Shown: one piece after another, positions 52,724 through 62,488 of the stretch
How positions within the stretch are numbered: position 1 is the stretch's first letter
How the letters are laid out: each line of letters opens with the position of its first letter
From: Marinimicrobium agarilyticum DSM 16975
Lineage (GTDB): Bacteria > Pseudomonadota > Gammaproteobacteria > Pseudomonadales > Cellvibrionaceae
Reading direction: 5' to 3'
DNA length: 64,000 nucleotides
Assembly (NCBI RefSeq): GCF_000423345.1
Contig: NZ_AUHU01000004.1
Coordinates: 372,001 to 436,000, forward strand
The notes under the pieces: generated by a model
What the model saw: the letters and a program-made list of their open reading frames with translations, nothing else
What the model was told of the DNA's origin: nothing
Databases searched by the model: none
Program-made: the position numbers and the translations under genes

Positions 52724-54634
52724 TCACTCGGTGTTGAGCGTAGCCTTCAGCAGGGCGCGGTAGAAGTGCTCCTTGGCGCTGCGAGGGCGGCTCAGGCCCA
52801 TACGCTCGAGCCCGGCCTTCATGGAGTCAGAGGCGGGGCGGCGCAGACCGGTGAGCGCCAAGCGCAGCAGTCGTGGCCAACTGCCCACCTGCGGGGCCAG
52901 CTTTGACAGCGCCTGGGCCAGGTCCTCCTCCGTTTCGGTCAGGCCGCTGCCCAGGGGGAAGGCGGGCAGGAGCTTCTCGCGGACGCTATGCTCGAGGCTC
53001 GAGCGGATTCGCCCGGGCGTATTGTCTCGCCAAGCCGGTGGGATCTTGTAGTTCTGAGGAAGTTTGCCCGCAGCTTTCGCCTTCTGCAGCAGTTCGGGCT
53101 GAAAGCGCGAGTCGGCGATTTTTAGCAGCTCGGCAATTACGTCCGCGTCGCTTTTATCGCGCAAATCCGCTATTCCGTATTCGGTCACGACGATGTCGCG
53201 CAGGTGGCGAGGCAGGGTGGTATGGTCGTATTGCCAGACGATGTTCGATTGGGTCTTGCCCGCTTTGGTCCGGGTGGCGGGTAGTGTGATGACGGCCCGG
53301 GCGTCGGGCAGGGCAAAAGCCTGGGCCACAAAATTGTACTGGCCGCCCACGCCACTGACCACGCGCCCGTCATCCAGGCCGTCGGAAATGACGGCGCCGG
53401 TGAGAGTGACCATCATGGCACTGTTGATAAAACGCGCTCCGGTACGTGCGGAGCGTTTTTCCGCCTCCAGTCCCAGCATCGAATCGTCGGGTCGCAGGGG
53501 AGTGCTGTCGTACAGTTCATTGGTGAAAGACACCGGCATCGTCGCGATGCCTGCCCGCGATGCGGGCGGAAGCTCTTCCAGCAACTGATAGAATACGGGG
53601 CTTCCGACATAAAACGCGCTATGCACCAGGGCGCCTCCGACGCGTCGGCGGATGATGTCGGCCTTGATCAGTGCGAGAAAGCCCTCTACCAGCATCTCGG
53701 TGACCCCATAGAGACCTTGTTCAAAACGATCCCATTGCACCAGTTGCGCCGGGTCGTGAGCTTTTAGTAACGGCTTTAGCAGCTGGCGGTACTCGTCATT
53801 GCGCTGCTGACGCAGCAGTAAGCCTTGGGTAATGGCATCGCCAATGGAGCCGATGCCGATCTGGAGTGTGCCGCCGTCGGGCACAAGGCTGGCTACCTGC
53901 AGGCCGATGGCGTAGTCGGTATTCGACACTGGCTTGTGCGGCGGGCTGAACAAAGGGAACTCGTACTCGGAGCCTTTTAACAGGTAGTCGAAGTCGCTCT
54001 CTGGCCGGTCGGCCTCCCCTCCAAGAAATGGAAGTCTGCTGTTTATCTGGCCAACGCTGATCAGCTCGAGTTGACCCGCCCGGCGGCGATCGAGCAAATC
54101 GGCGCTGATGTCCGGGTTGCAGCTCAAGCTGTAGCGGCCTGCGTTGTCGGCGCCAGGGGGAGCGATCAGCTGCAGGATCAGGTTGACGCCGGCGCGCAGC
54201 AAGGCATCCAGCGCCTGGGTGTAGTTGATCGATGTATAAATCTGCTGTGCCAGCGGGCTGCCCAGCCAGGTGCCGGCCTGAAAGTAGAAGTCACGCACCG
54301 TAATGTTGGGTGGAAGGTCTCCACGGCGCAGGGCCTTGGCGTAGTCGAGTGCCGGGTAGTCGTCGAACAACCGCTCGGAAACCGGTCCGAGAAACCGTTG
54401 CTGCAAGTCGCTGCCGGCGGTCGGCGCCTCCAGCGTCAGTGCGGTAAAAATTGTCAGATCAATGCTGGAGTCTTCACAGGCGCGCCGAAAGAGGGTGTTG
54501 ATCAGGTGGTTCGCCTTGCCGAGCCCCAGTGGCAGCCCCACGATCAACCGCTTTTCCAGCCGTTCGATCAGAGTGTCAGCGAGCGTTTCGACATCGTCTA
54601 TTATCTCCGGGCCGAATGTGTTGCTGGTAGGCAT
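52724..54634 (-). CDS. Acetyl-CoA hydrolase/transferase family protein
   Basis: 636 residues of the acetyl-CoA hydrolase/CoA-transferase family. Seen: DGGTLQIGIGSIGDAITQGL (about 253-272), SGVGGQYNFVAQAFALPDARAVITLPATR, in two parts (about 438-466), and VVTEYGIADLRDKS (about 484-497). The extended C-terminal part resembles the long bacterial forms of unknown physiological acceptor. Its position between map and rpsB interrupts the order seen in Pseudomonas. Confidence 0.88.
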   Translation of the reverse strand: MPTSNTFGPEIIDDVETLADTLIERLEKRLIVGLPLGLGKANHLINTLFRRACEDSSIDLTIFTALTLEAPTAGSDLQQRFLGPVSERLFDDYPALDYAKALRRGDLPPNITVRDFYFQAGTWLGSPLAQQIYTSINYTQALDALLRAGVNLILQLIAPPGADNAGRYSLSCNPDISADLLDRRRAGQLELISVGQINSRLPFLGGEADRPESDFDYLLKGSEYEFPLFSPPHKPVSNTDYAIGLQVASLVPDGGTLQIGIGSIGDAITQGLLLRQQRNDEYRQLLKPLLKAHDPAQLVQWDRFEQGLYGVTEMLVEGFLALIKADIIRRRVGGALVHSAFYVGSPVFYQLLEELPPASRAGIATMPVSFTNELYDSTPLRPDDSMLGLEAEKRSARTGARFINSAMMVTLTGAVISDGLDDGRVVSGVGGQYNFVAQAFALPDARAVITLPATRTKAGKTQSNIVWQYDHTTLPRHLRDIVVTEYGIADLRDKSDADVIAELLKIADSRFQPELLQKAKAAGKLPQNYKIPPAWRDNTPGRIRSSLEHSVREKLLPAFPLGSGLTETEEDLAQALSKLAPQVGSWPRLLRLALTGLRRPASDSMKAGLERMGLSRPRSAKEHFYRALLKATLNTE

Positions 54635-54831
54635 CAGAGGCTTCCTTTAAATCTATGAAGATAAAGCTGGGCGAACAGGCGACGCGAGCCCCAGAGCTGC
54701 TCGTCAAACGTATGACGGCCCTCCCGATGATTGGCGGTGATTTCTCAGCATACGGCCAATCCCCGCTGCTGCCAACCAGCGGCCCGGCGAGGGCTGACAC
54801 AAGGCCTTGGACCCAGCGCCGGGGGAGCGGA

Positions 54832-54865
54832 TTGGGTTCCCCTGTAGCGTGGATTATGGTATAAA
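54832..54865 (+). promoter_or_regulatory. Probable rpsB promoter
   Basis: TTGGGT at 54832-54837 with TATGGT 17 bases later (54855-54860); TATAAA overlaps at 54860-54865. A leader of about 170 bases to rpsB would result. The rest of the 54635-55037 gap has no gene. Confidence 0.45.
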
Positions 54866-54987
54866 GCGCGGCTCCGCGACCAATGCCACAGGTGTCGGTC
54901 GAGGAGGTTGTCCATTTGGGCAACATACTACGAAACCATGAACGTCACACATACACCGGCACCTTCAGCCTGGGTGCCCGCCTTGAG

Positions 54988-55023
54988 CGGGTTGGCTGTT
55001 GGGGTGTATGGAGGCCCAACCCG
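54988..55023 (+). promoter_or_regulatory. rpsB leader hairpin, possible S2 autoregulatory site
   Basis: CGGGTTGG (54988-54995) pairs with CCAACCCG (55016-55023) around a 20-nt G/T-rich loop, immediately upstream of the AGGA ribosome site (55025-55028). Gammaproteobacterial rpsB leaders are known to carry an S2-responsive structure here. The match is by position and shape only. Confidence 0.5.
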
Positions 55024-55037
55024 ATAGGAATGACAAA

Positions 55038-55781
55038 ATGCCTACAGTAAGCATGCGCGATATGCTGCAGGCTGGTGCCCACTTTGGCCACCAGACCCGC
55101 TATTGGAACCCGAAGATGAACCGCTTTATCTTCGGTGCTCGCAACAAGATTCATATCATCAACCTGGAAAAGACCGTCCCTGCCTTCTCTGAGGCGATGG
55201 ACATTGTCAAAAAAATGGCTGCCCAGAAGAAAAAGGTACTGTTCGTCGGTACCAAACGGGCCGCTCAGAAAACCATCAAAGAGCAGGCCGACCGCGCTAA
55301 CATGCCGTACGTCAGCCATCGCTGGCTCGGTGGTATGCTGACCAACTACAAAACCATCCGCGCCTCCATTCGTCGCTACCGCGACCTGGAAGCCCAGAGT
55401 CAGGACGGCACCTTTGACAAGCTGACCAAGCGCGAAGCGCTGTCTCGCACTCGCGATATGGACAAGCTGGAGCGCTCCATCGGTGGTATCAAAGACATGA
55501 ACGGCCTGCCCGACGCGCTGTTCATCGTTGATGTGGACCACGAGCGCATTGCCGTTCAGGAAGCCAAGAAGCTGGGTATCCCCATCATCGGTGTGGTTGA
55601 TACCAACAGCAACCCGGACGACATCGACTACGTCATTCCCGGCAACGATGACGCTATTCGCGCGATCAAGCTTTACGTCTCCGCCATGGCCGATGCGTGC
55701 CTGGAAGGCGCCAAAGAAGCTCAGTCCGCGCCGAACAAAGACGAGTACGTGCCCGCCGAAGGCGAAGCCGCCTCCGAGTAA
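55038..55781 (+). CDS. rpsB: 30S ribosomal protein S2
   Basis: 247 residues beginning [27 protein letters not shown], with the S2 signatures [13 protein letters not shown] and [15 protein letters not shown] 55038 has AGGA upstream; an in-frame start at 54999 would run through the leader hairpin and is rejected. First gene of the translation/envelope block. Confidence 0.98.
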   Translation: MPTVSMRDMLQAGAHFGHQTRYWNPKMNRFIFGARNKIHIINLEKTVPAFSEAMDIVKKMAAQKKKVLFVGTKRAAQKTIKEQADRANMPYVSHRWLGGMLTNYKTIRASIRRYRDLEAQSQDGTFDKLTKREALSRTRDMDKLERSIGGIKDMNGLPDALFIVDVDHERIAVQEAKKLGIPIIGVVDTNSNPDDIDYVIPGNDDAIRAIKLYVSAMADACLEGAKEAQSAPNKDEYVPAEGEAASE

Positions 55782-55831
55782 GCCGGGTTCCGGCCGACCG
55801 GCACCGCAAGGGCCGGACGGTACCAATTAAA

Positions 55832-55866
55832 GGGGGCAGGCCAAGCGGCGGCCCCCTTTTTTCGAA
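55832..55866 (+). terminator. Attenuator between rpsB and tsf
   Basis: GGGGGC (55832-55837) pairs with GCCCCC (55851-55856) and is followed by TTTTTT. This is probably a partial terminator lowering tsf relative to rpsB. Confidence 0.7.
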
Positions 55867-55900
55867 TGAAGATTCAGACCTATTTGAAGAGGATAGCGAC

Positions 55901-56773
55901 ATGGCAGCGATTTCTGCGTCTATGGTTAAGGAGCTGCGCGAGCGCACCGGGCTCGGCATGATGGAATGTAAAAAAGCCCTGAACGAAGCCGATGGCGACG
56001 TTGAAGTGGCGATTGAAAACCTGCGTAAGGCCAGTGGCCTGAAGGCCGCCAAAAAGGCCGGCCGTACCGCCGCCGATGGTGTGGTGTCTCTGAAGGTGTC
56101 CGACGACAACAGCTACGGTGTCATCATCGAAGTGAACAGTGAGACAGACTTTGTTGCCCGCGACACCGGTTTCCTGGCTTTTGTCGAGAAAGTGTTGGCC
56201 AAAGCCTTTGCCGACAAGCAGACCGACATCAAAGCACTGATGGACGGCGAGCTGGAAGGTGAGCGCGAAGCGCTGGTTCAGAAAATCGGCGAAAATATCT
56301 CGGTTCGCCGTGTTGCCGTGGTTGAAGGCGGTGTGATCGATGGTTATGTTCACTCCAACAACCGCATTGCGGTGATGACGCAACTGGAAGGTGGCGAAGC
56401 CGACCTGGCGCGCGATGTGGCCATGCATGTGGCCGCCGTCAACCCGCAGGTCATCAAGCCGGAAGATATGCCGGAAGAGATCGTGGCGAAAGAGAAGGAA
56501 ATCATCAAGGCACAGCCGGATATGGAAGGCAAGCCCGCCGAAATCGTCGAGAAAATGATGATGGGTCGTATCAACAAGTTCTTGAAAGAGGGCAGCCTGG
56601 TTGAGCAGCCATTCGTCAAGGACCCGGAAATCAAAGTGGGCAAATTGCTCTCCAATGCCGGCGCCGCCATTCAGAGCTTTGTACGCTTTGAAGTGGGTGA
56701 AGGCATCGAGAAAGAAGATGTGGACTTCGCCGATGAAGTGGCCGCACAGGTCAAGGCTTCTTCCAAGAGCTAA
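55901..56773 (+). CDS. tsf: Elongation factor Ts
   Basis: Nucleotide exchange factor for EF-Tu, 290 residues. Seen: [31 protein letters not shown], in two stretches (13-43), and the second signature [12 protein letters not shown] (about 77-88). ATG 55901 follows GAGGA. Confidence 0.98.
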   Translation: MAAISASMVKELRERTGLGMMECKKALNEADGDVEVAIENLRKASGLKAAKKAGRTAADGVVSLKVSDDNSYGVIIEVNSETDFVARDTGFLAFVEKVLAKAFADKQTDIKALMDGELEGEREALVQKIGENISVRRVAVVEGGVIDGYVHSNNRIAVMTQLEGGEADLARDVAMHVAAVNPQVIKPEDMPEEIVAKEKEIIKAQPDMEGKPAEIVEKMMMGRINKFLKEGSLVEQPFVKDPEIKVGKLLSNAGAAIQSFVRFEVGEGIEKEDVDFADEVAAQVKASSKS

Positions 56774-56860
56774 ATTCCGCGGCGCTTGCACCGGGTGGGC
56801 TGGAGTCAGCTCGCCCGGTGATTACCAGACTTTCAATGAGCACCTAGCGGAGAACCCTGT

Positions 56861-57604
56861 ATGCCAAGCGCACGCGACAAAAAGTACAAACGAATTCTTT
56901 TGAAGCTCAGCGGCGAAGAGCTGATGGGCTCGGAAGGCTTTGGGATTGATCCCAAGGTCCTGGATAAAATGGCGTTGGAAATTGGCCAGCTGGTCGGTAT
57001 CGGCGTTCAGGTTGGCCTGGTTGTCGGCGGGGGCAATCTGTTTCGCGGTGCCGCGCTCAGCAGTGCGGGACTCAATCGGGTGACCGGCGACCATATGGGT
57101 ATGCTGGCGACCGTGATGAATGCCCTTGCCATGCGGGATGCCCTGGAGCGCTCCAATATATCCTCGCGTGTGATGTCGGCCATTCCCATGAGTGGAATTG
57201 TTGAGCACTACGATAGCCGCCAGGCCAATCGTGCCCTGACCTCGGGCGAAGTGGTGATTTTTTCCGCCGGAACCGGTAACCCGTTTTTTACCACGGATTC
57301 GGCCGCCTGTTTGCGGGCGATTGAAGTGGAAGCGGACATCGTGCTCAAGGCGACAAAAGTGGATGGTGTTTACTCCGCCGATCCGATGCAGGACCCCAGC
57401 GCCACCAAATATGATCGCCTGACTTATGATGAGGTGCTGGAGCGCAAACTGGGCGTCATGGACCTGACCGCCATCTGCCTCTGCCGGGAACACGATATGC
57501 CGGTACGCGTTTTTCGTATGAACAAAGCCGGGGCTTTGCTGAACATTGTTGTAGGAAGCAGCGAAGGCACCTTGATCGAAGAGGGCAAAAACAATGTTGA
57601 ATGA
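56861..57604 (+). CDS. pyrH: UMP kinase
   Basis: Hexameric amino-acid-kinase-fold UMP kinase, 247 residues. The ATP loop KLSGEELMG is near 16-24, GGGNLFRG near 56-63 and the UMP site [10 protein letters not shown] near 143-152. Its end overlaps frr by 11 bases. Confidence 0.97.
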   Translation: MPSARDKKYKRILLKLSGEELMGSEGFGIDPKVLDKMALEIGQLVGIGVQVGLVVGGGNLFRGAALSSAGLNRVTGDHMGMLATVMNALAMRDALERSNISSRVMSAIPMSGIVEHYDSRQANRALTSGEVVIFSAGTGNPFFTTDSAACLRAIEVEADIVLKATKVDGVYSADPMQDPSATKYDRLTYDEVLERKLGVMDLTAICLCREHDMPVRVFRMNKAGALLNIVVGSSEGTLIEEGKNNVE

Positions 57605-58151
57605 CTTAAAAAAAGATGCGGAAAGCCGCATGGCAAAAGCGCTTGATGCGCTGGGTAACAACTTCAACAAAATTCGCACGGGCCGTGCTCACCCGAGTAT
57701 TCTCGATGGCATACACGTGTCTTATTACGGCGCTGAGACCCCGTTGAGCCAGCTGGCCAACATTGGCATGGAAGACGCTCGCACGCTCACCATCAGCCCC
57801 TGGGAAAAAAGCCTGGTGCCGGAGATCGAAAAAGCCATCATGAAGTCTGATCTGGGGCTTAATCCTTCGACCAACGGTGGCCTCATCCGCCTTCCGATGC
57901 CGGCGCTGACCGAAGAAACCCGGAAAAACTACATCAAGCAGGCTCGATCAGAAGCTGAACATGCCCGGGTATCGATTCGCAGTATCCGTCGCGACGTGCT
58001 CTCCGAGGTCAAAGCACTGCTCAAGGAAAAGGAAATCACAGAAGACGATGAACATCGCGCTCAGGACGAGATTCAGAAAATAACCGATAAATACATCGCT
58101 CAGATCGATAAGTCTCTTAGTGCCAAGGAAGAGGACTTGATGGAAATCTGA
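57594..58151 (+). CDS. frr: Ribosome recycling factor
   Basis: 185 residues. The typical helices contain [15 protein letters not shown] (24-38), [17 protein letters not shown] (about 63-79) and [17 protein letters not shown]. It starts within pyrH at ATG 57594 behind GAGGG. Confidence 0.98.
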   Translation: MLNDLKKDAESRMAKALDALGNNFNKIRTGRAHPSILDGIHVSYYGAETPLSQLANIGMEDARTLTISPWEKSLVPEIEKAIMKSDLGLNPSTNGGLIRLPMPALTEETRKNYIKQARSEAEHARVSIRSIRRDVLSEVKALLKEKEITEDDEHRAQDEIQKITDKYIAQIDKSLSAKEEDLMEI

Positions 58152-58218
58152 GCCTTCTGCGCCGCCCCCTCTGGCGGCGCTGGTTGGCCTTGCGCGGCAA
58201 CTGTTCCAGGAGTTTTTT

Positions 58219-58989
58219 GTGACCAGCAATTCCCTGCGCCATATCGCTATTATCATGGACGGCAACAATCGCTGGGCCAAGCAGCGAGGCATGTCCGGCA
58301 TTTCGGGCCACAAGGTCGGTGCCGAGCGTATTCGCGATATCATGACCGCATGCCAGGACCTGGGGATTGACGTTCTCACCCTGTTCGCCTTCAGTAGTGA
58401 GAACTGGAAGCGCCCGCGCAAAGAAGTGGATGCGCTGATGTCGCTATTCCAGTGGTACCTGAAGCAGGAGTCCAAAGAGCTCCAAAAAAAGGGTGTGCGC
58501 TTGCGAGTGGTCGGTAACCGGTCACGTTTCACCCCGTCCTTGCAGAAAGCCATCACCGATGCCGAAGAGCGCACCCGCGAGGGGGAAACCACCCTCGTGA
58601 TCGCCGCTGATTACGGTGGCCGTTGGGATATTGCCCAGGCTGCTCAGCGGCTGGCCCAACGGGTGCAAGCCGGAATGCTCGACAGCGCCGACATTGATGA
58701 GCATCTGTTGCATGAGCAGACCAGCCTTGCCGGCTTGCCCGATCCCGATCTTCTGATTCGTACCGGCGGGGAAGTGCGGATCAGCAACTTTCTGCTTTGG
58801 CAGTGTGCCTACGCCGAGCTGTATTTCAGTCAGACTCTGTGGCCCGACTTCGATGCCAATGAGCTCAAAGCGGCGGCTGATGATTTTCACCGTCGCCAGC
58901 GTCGTTTTGGTCGTACTGGCGACCAGGTCTCGACGGGCGAGAGTGAGGAGCGCTCCTCCGCCCATTCCGGGGAGGCACGCCATGCTTAA
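58219..58989 (+). CDS. uppS: Undecaprenyl diphosphate synthase
   Basis: cis-Prenyltransferase making the C55 carrier for cell-wall glycans. 256 residues; IAIIMDGNNRWAKQRG (9-24) with catalytic Asp, SSENWKRP and RTGGEVRISNFLLWQCAYAE with its substrate Arg residues are present. GTG 58219 follows AGGAG by 6 bases. It has a short, charged C-terminal extension. Confidence 0.97.
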   Translation: MTSNSLRHIAIIMDGNNRWAKQRGMSGISGHKVGAERIRDIMTACQDLGIDVLTLFAFSSENWKRPRKEVDALMSLFQWYLKQESKELQKKGVRLRVVGNRSRFTPSLQKAITDAEERTREGETTLVIAADYGGRWDIAQAAQRLAQRVQAGMLDSADIDEHLLHEQTSLAGLPDPDLLIRTGGEVRISNFLLWQCAYAELYFSQTLWPDFDANELKAAADDFHRRQRRFGRTGDQVSTGESEERSSAHSGEARHA

Positions 58990-59839
58990 GCAGCGTGTGC
59001 TTACGGCGATTGTGTTGGCCGCCGTATTCCTCCTGGCCCTGATTTATCTGCCCGGCCCCCTGTTTTCAGCGTTTGCCGCCACTGTCACCCTGATCGGTGC
59101 CTGGGAGTGGGCTAACCTCAGTGGCTGGACTCGTGCCTGGCAGCGGGCGCTTTACGTCCTGTTGGCGGGATTTGTGATGGTGAGTGCGGCTTACTATCTG
59201 GAAATTCACACGTTGCCCGAGGCGGGCGGCGCTCTGGACGAAAGCCAACGTCTGGCATTTCGCAATATTCTGGTGGCCGGTTGCCTCTGGTGGGCGGTGG
59301 CACTTCTTTGGGTACAGGGGTATCCGAGCAGCGCGTTGCTGTGGCATAGCCGGTGGATGCGGGCACTCATGGGAGTGCTGGTCCTGATCCCGGCCTGGGC
59401 TGGCCTTTCTTTCCTGCGAGTGCAGGAGAATGGGGCCTGGCTGTTGGTACTATTGTTGGCGGTCGTGGCCTGTGCCGATATCGGCGGCTACTTTACCGGC
59501 CGCCGCTGGGGGCGCCGCAAACTGGCGGCGAGCGTGAGCCCCGGGAAAACCTGGGAAGGCTTCGCGGGTGGAGTTGTAGCGAACCTTCTGCTGGCCGTAT
59601 TGATTGGCCTGTTCTGGAAAGGCGGTCTTCTGTTTTGGCTGGCGATCATTGTGCCCACCAGTCTGGTCTCGGTACTGGGTGATTTGTTAGAGAGCATGGT
59701 CAAGCGAGAGCGGGGCATCAAGGACAGCAGCGCGCTCTTGCCGGGCCATGGAGGCGTGCTGGATCGGGTGGACAGTCTGACCTCGGCGGCACCGGTTTTT
59801 GCCCTGGCCCTGCTGGCCGGTGGCTGGCCCGTCGGGTGA
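58982..59839 (+). CDS. cdsA: Phosphatidate cytidylyltransferase
   Basis: Inner-membrane CDP-diacylglycerol synthase, 285 residues, about eight helices. The signature [20 protein letters not shown] and [13 protein letters not shown] lie near the C terminus, and [13 protein letters not shown] near 180. It overlaps uppS by 8 bases. Confidence 0.97.
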   Translation: MLKQRVLTAIVLAAVFLLALIYLPGPLFSAFAATVTLIGAWEWANLSGWTRAWQRALYVLLAGFVMVSAAYYLEIHTLPEAGGALDESQRLAFRNILVAGCLWWAVALLWVQGYPSSALLWHSRWMRALMGVLVLIPAWAGLSFLRVQENGAWLLVLLLAVVACADIGGYFTGRRWGRRKLAASVSPGKTWEGFAGGVVANLLLAVLIGLFWKGGLLFWLAIIVPTSLVSVLGDLLESMVKRERGIKDSSALLPGHGGVLDRVDSLTSAAPVFALALLAGGWPVG

Positions 59840-59847
59840 GGTCCTCT

Positions 59848-61035
59848 ATGCAGTCTGTAACGATCCTCGGCGCCTCCGGCTCCATAGGTGATAGCACTCT
59901 GAATGTGCTCGCCCAGCACCCCGACCGCTATTCCCTGTATGCATTGACGGCGCACACCCAGTGGCAAAAGCTCGGAGAGCTCTGTCTCCTGCATCACCCG
60001 CGTTACGCGGTGGTCGTTGAAGAGCCCGGGGCGGAGTCCCTGGCGCTCTGGTTGAAGGCGCGCGGCAGTGCCACTCAGGTACTGTCCGGGGTCGAGGCGT
60101 TGAGTGAGGTGGCGTCGGCGCCCGAGGTGGACACGGTCATGGCGGCGATCGTCGGCGGTGCCGGCTTGGTGCCGACCCTGGCCGCGGTTCGAGCCGGGAA
60201 GAAGATTCTGCTCGCCAATAAAGAAGCGTTGGTGATGGCCGGTGGGCTGTTTACCCGCGCGGTGGAGGAGCATGGTGCGACGCTTTTGCCCATCGACAGC
60301 GAACACAATGCAATCTTCCAGTGTTTACCGGGTCATCCGCGCGATTGTCTCGGGGGCGGCCTGGCGGGGAGCGGAGTGCGCAAAATTCTGCTCACCGCGT
60401 CCGGTGGCCCATTTCGGGACTACCCGGAAGAGCGTTTGGCGTCGGTGACCCCGGAGCAGGCCTGTGCCCATCCGAACTGGAGCATGGGGCAGAAGATCTC
60501 GGTTGACTCGGCCACTTTGATGAATAAAGGTCTGGAGCTGATCGAAGCCTGTTGGCTCTTCCATGCCCGGCCGGATCAGATTGAGGTCGTGGTCCATCCG
60601 CAGAGTGTCATTCACTCCATGGTGGAATACGTCGACGGCTCAGTGTTGGCGCAAATGGGGAATCCGGATATGCGCACACCGATTGCTCACGCTCTGGCCT
60701 GGCCCGAGCGAATGGTGTCCGGCGTGGCCAGTCTGGATATGATCGCCACGGCGAGGCTGGATTTTGCCGCGCCCGATACCGACCGTTTTCCCTGCTTACG
60801 TCTGGCCGCCGATGCGGCGCGGGCAGGGGGGACGGCGCCTGCCGTGCTGAATGCGGCCAACGAGATCGCGGTTGAGGCTTTTTTACGCCGCCGGATCGGA
60901 TTTACCGACATTCCACGGATTATTGAAACGGTTATGGGCCGGGTGGCGTTCACTGAACCCGGCAGTCTCGACGCTGTCCAAAGCGCGGATCGGGAGGCTC
61001 GCCAGCAGGCGAGTGCCCTGGTCGAACTCCACTGA
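59848..61035 (+). CDS. dxr: 1-deoxy-D-xylulose 5-phosphate reductoisomerase
   Basis: MEP-pathway enzyme, 395 residues. NADPH loop [16 protein letters not shown] (5-20), [12 protein letters not shown], metal site [13 protein letters not shown] and the substrate loop [18 protein letters not shown] are all intact. ATG 59848 is preferred to GTG 59836 because it lies 6 bases after GAGG. Confidence 0.97.
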   Translation: MQSVTILGASGSIGDSTLNVLAQHPDRYSLYALTAHTQWQKLGELCLLHHPRYAVVVEEPGAESLALWLKARGSATQVLSGVEALSEVASAPEVDTVMAAIVGGAGLVPTLAAVRAGKKILLANKEALVMAGGLFTRAVEEHGATLLPIDSEHNAIFQCLPGHPRDCLGGGLAGSGVRKILLTASGGPFRDYPEERLASVTPEQACAHPNWSMGQKISVDSATLMNKGLELIEACWLFHARPDQIEVVVHPQSVIHSMVEYVDGSVLAQMGNPDMRTPIAHALAWPERMVSGVASLDMIATARLDFAAPDTDRFPCLRLAADAARAGGTAPAVLNAANEIAVEAFLRRRIGFTDIPRIIETVMGRVAFTEPGSLDAVQSADREARQQASALVELH

Positions 61036-61045
61036 GAGGTTGTTT

Positions 61046-62398
61046 GTGGCACTGATTCAGACGGTTATTTGGTTTCTGGTCGCTCTGGCGGTTTTGGTGG
61101 CCGTGCACGAGTTCGGTCACTTCTATGTGGCGCGCCGGTGCGGGGTCAAGGTGCTGCGTTTCTCCATTGGTTTTGGAAAAATCCTCTGGCGCCGTCGCGA
61201 CCGCCAGGGGACGGAATACGCTCTGGCCGCCATTCCCTTGGGCGGTTATGTGAAAATGCTCGACGAGCGTGAGGGCGACGTACCCGAGGAGGAGCTGCAT
61301 CGGGCGTTCAACCGCAAGAATGTCTGGCAGCGGATTGCCATTGTGGCTGCGGGGCCCGTAGCGAATTTTATTCTGGCCATACTGCTGTTCTGGCTGCTGA
61401 TGGTCCCCGGCACTCGAGAGCCCATTCCTATTGTCGGTGATGTCGAGGCCGGCTCGGTAGCGGCACAGGCAGGTCTGGAGTCCGGTCAGGAAATTCTGGC
61501 AGTGGACGGTGAGCCCACACCCACTTGGCAAGCGCTTCATCAGCAGTTGCTTCGCCGTTTGGGCGAAAGCGGCACCATCTCTTTTCGGGTGAAGTACCCG
61601 GAGTCGGATTTGCAGTACCTGTCCGAAGCGCAGCTCGAGGACTGGCTGAAGGGCGTTGAGGAGCCCGACCCGGTGTCCGGACTGGGCTTGACGCTCGATC
61701 GCCCGACACTGAAGCCGGTCATCGGTCAAGTGGTTCCCGAGAGCCCGGCAGAGCGCGCGGGGCTGCAAACCGGCGATCGAGTGCTGAGTGCCGATGGCCA
61801 GCCGATGCCGGACTGGCCCACTTGGGTGGCCTATGTGCGTGAGCGACCCGGCGAAGAAATTCAATTGATTGTGGAACGCGATGGCGCCGAAAGGAGTCTA
61901 TCGGTGACGCCTGAGATGGTGGAGGAAGCCGGTGAGCAGTTTGGCCGGGTGGGTGTGGGTCTTCAGCCCCAGTCCTGGCCGGAAGACCGGGTGCGGGAAT
62001 ATCGATACGGGCCGGTCGAGTCGTTTGTGGCGGGTGTTGACCGGACCTGGGAGACCGCTGGTTTCGTGCTGCTCTCCGTGAAAAAGCTGATTGTTGGGGA
62101 AATCTCGACGAAAAACTTGAGCGGTCCCATCACCATTGCTAAGGTGGCCGGCGATTCCGCTGAGAGCGGCTGGAAGAGTTTTGTCGGGTTTGTGGCGCTA
62201 CTGAGTATTTTCTTGGGCGTTTTCAACCTCCTGCCGATTCCGGTACTGGATGGTGGCCACCTGATGTATTACTTCATCGAAGTGGTGAAAGGCAGTCCCG
62301 TTTCGGAGCGAATTCAGCAGATCGGCTATCAGGTAGGGCTGGTCATGGTTGTAGGGTTGATGTTTCTTGCGCTTTACAACGACATCATGCGGCTGTAA
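61046..62398 (+). CDS. rseP: Site-2 protease RseP
   Basis: Intramembrane zinc protease that cuts RseA to release sigma-E. 450 residues. HEFGH is at about 21-25, two PDZ domains span about 125-305 and the second metal ligand is in NLLPIPVLDGGHLMYY near the C terminus. GTG 61046 follows GAGAGG. Links functionally to rseA at 31329. Confidence 0.97.
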   Translation: MALIQTVIWFLVALAVLVAVHEFGHFYVARRCGVKVLRFSIGFGKILWRRRDRQGTEYALAAIPLGGYVKMLDEREGDVPEEELHRAFNRKNVWQRIAIVAAGPVANFILAILLFWLLMVPGTREPIPIVGDVEAGSVAAQAGLESGQEILAVDGEPTPTWQALHQQLLRRLGESGTISFRVKYPESDLQYLSEAQLEDWLKGVEEPDPVSGLGLTLDRPTLKPVIGQVVPESPAERAGLQTGDRVLSADGQPMPDWPTWVAYVRERPGEEIQLIVERDGAERSLSVTPEMVEEAGEQFGRVGVGLQPQSWPEDRVREYRYGPVESFVAGVDRTWETAGFVLLSVKKLIVGEISTKNLSGPITIAKVAGDSAESGWKSFVGFVALLSIFLGVFNLLPIPVLDGGHLMYYFIEVVKGSPVSERIQQIGYQVGLVMVVGLMFLALYNDIMRL

Positions 62399-62488
62399 AC
62401 GAATCGCGGCCGTTGCTGAAATATTGAGCTCCGAAGTGGCACAGTCACCATCGAAATGCGATTGACCTTAACTGAAAAGAATTTTTCT

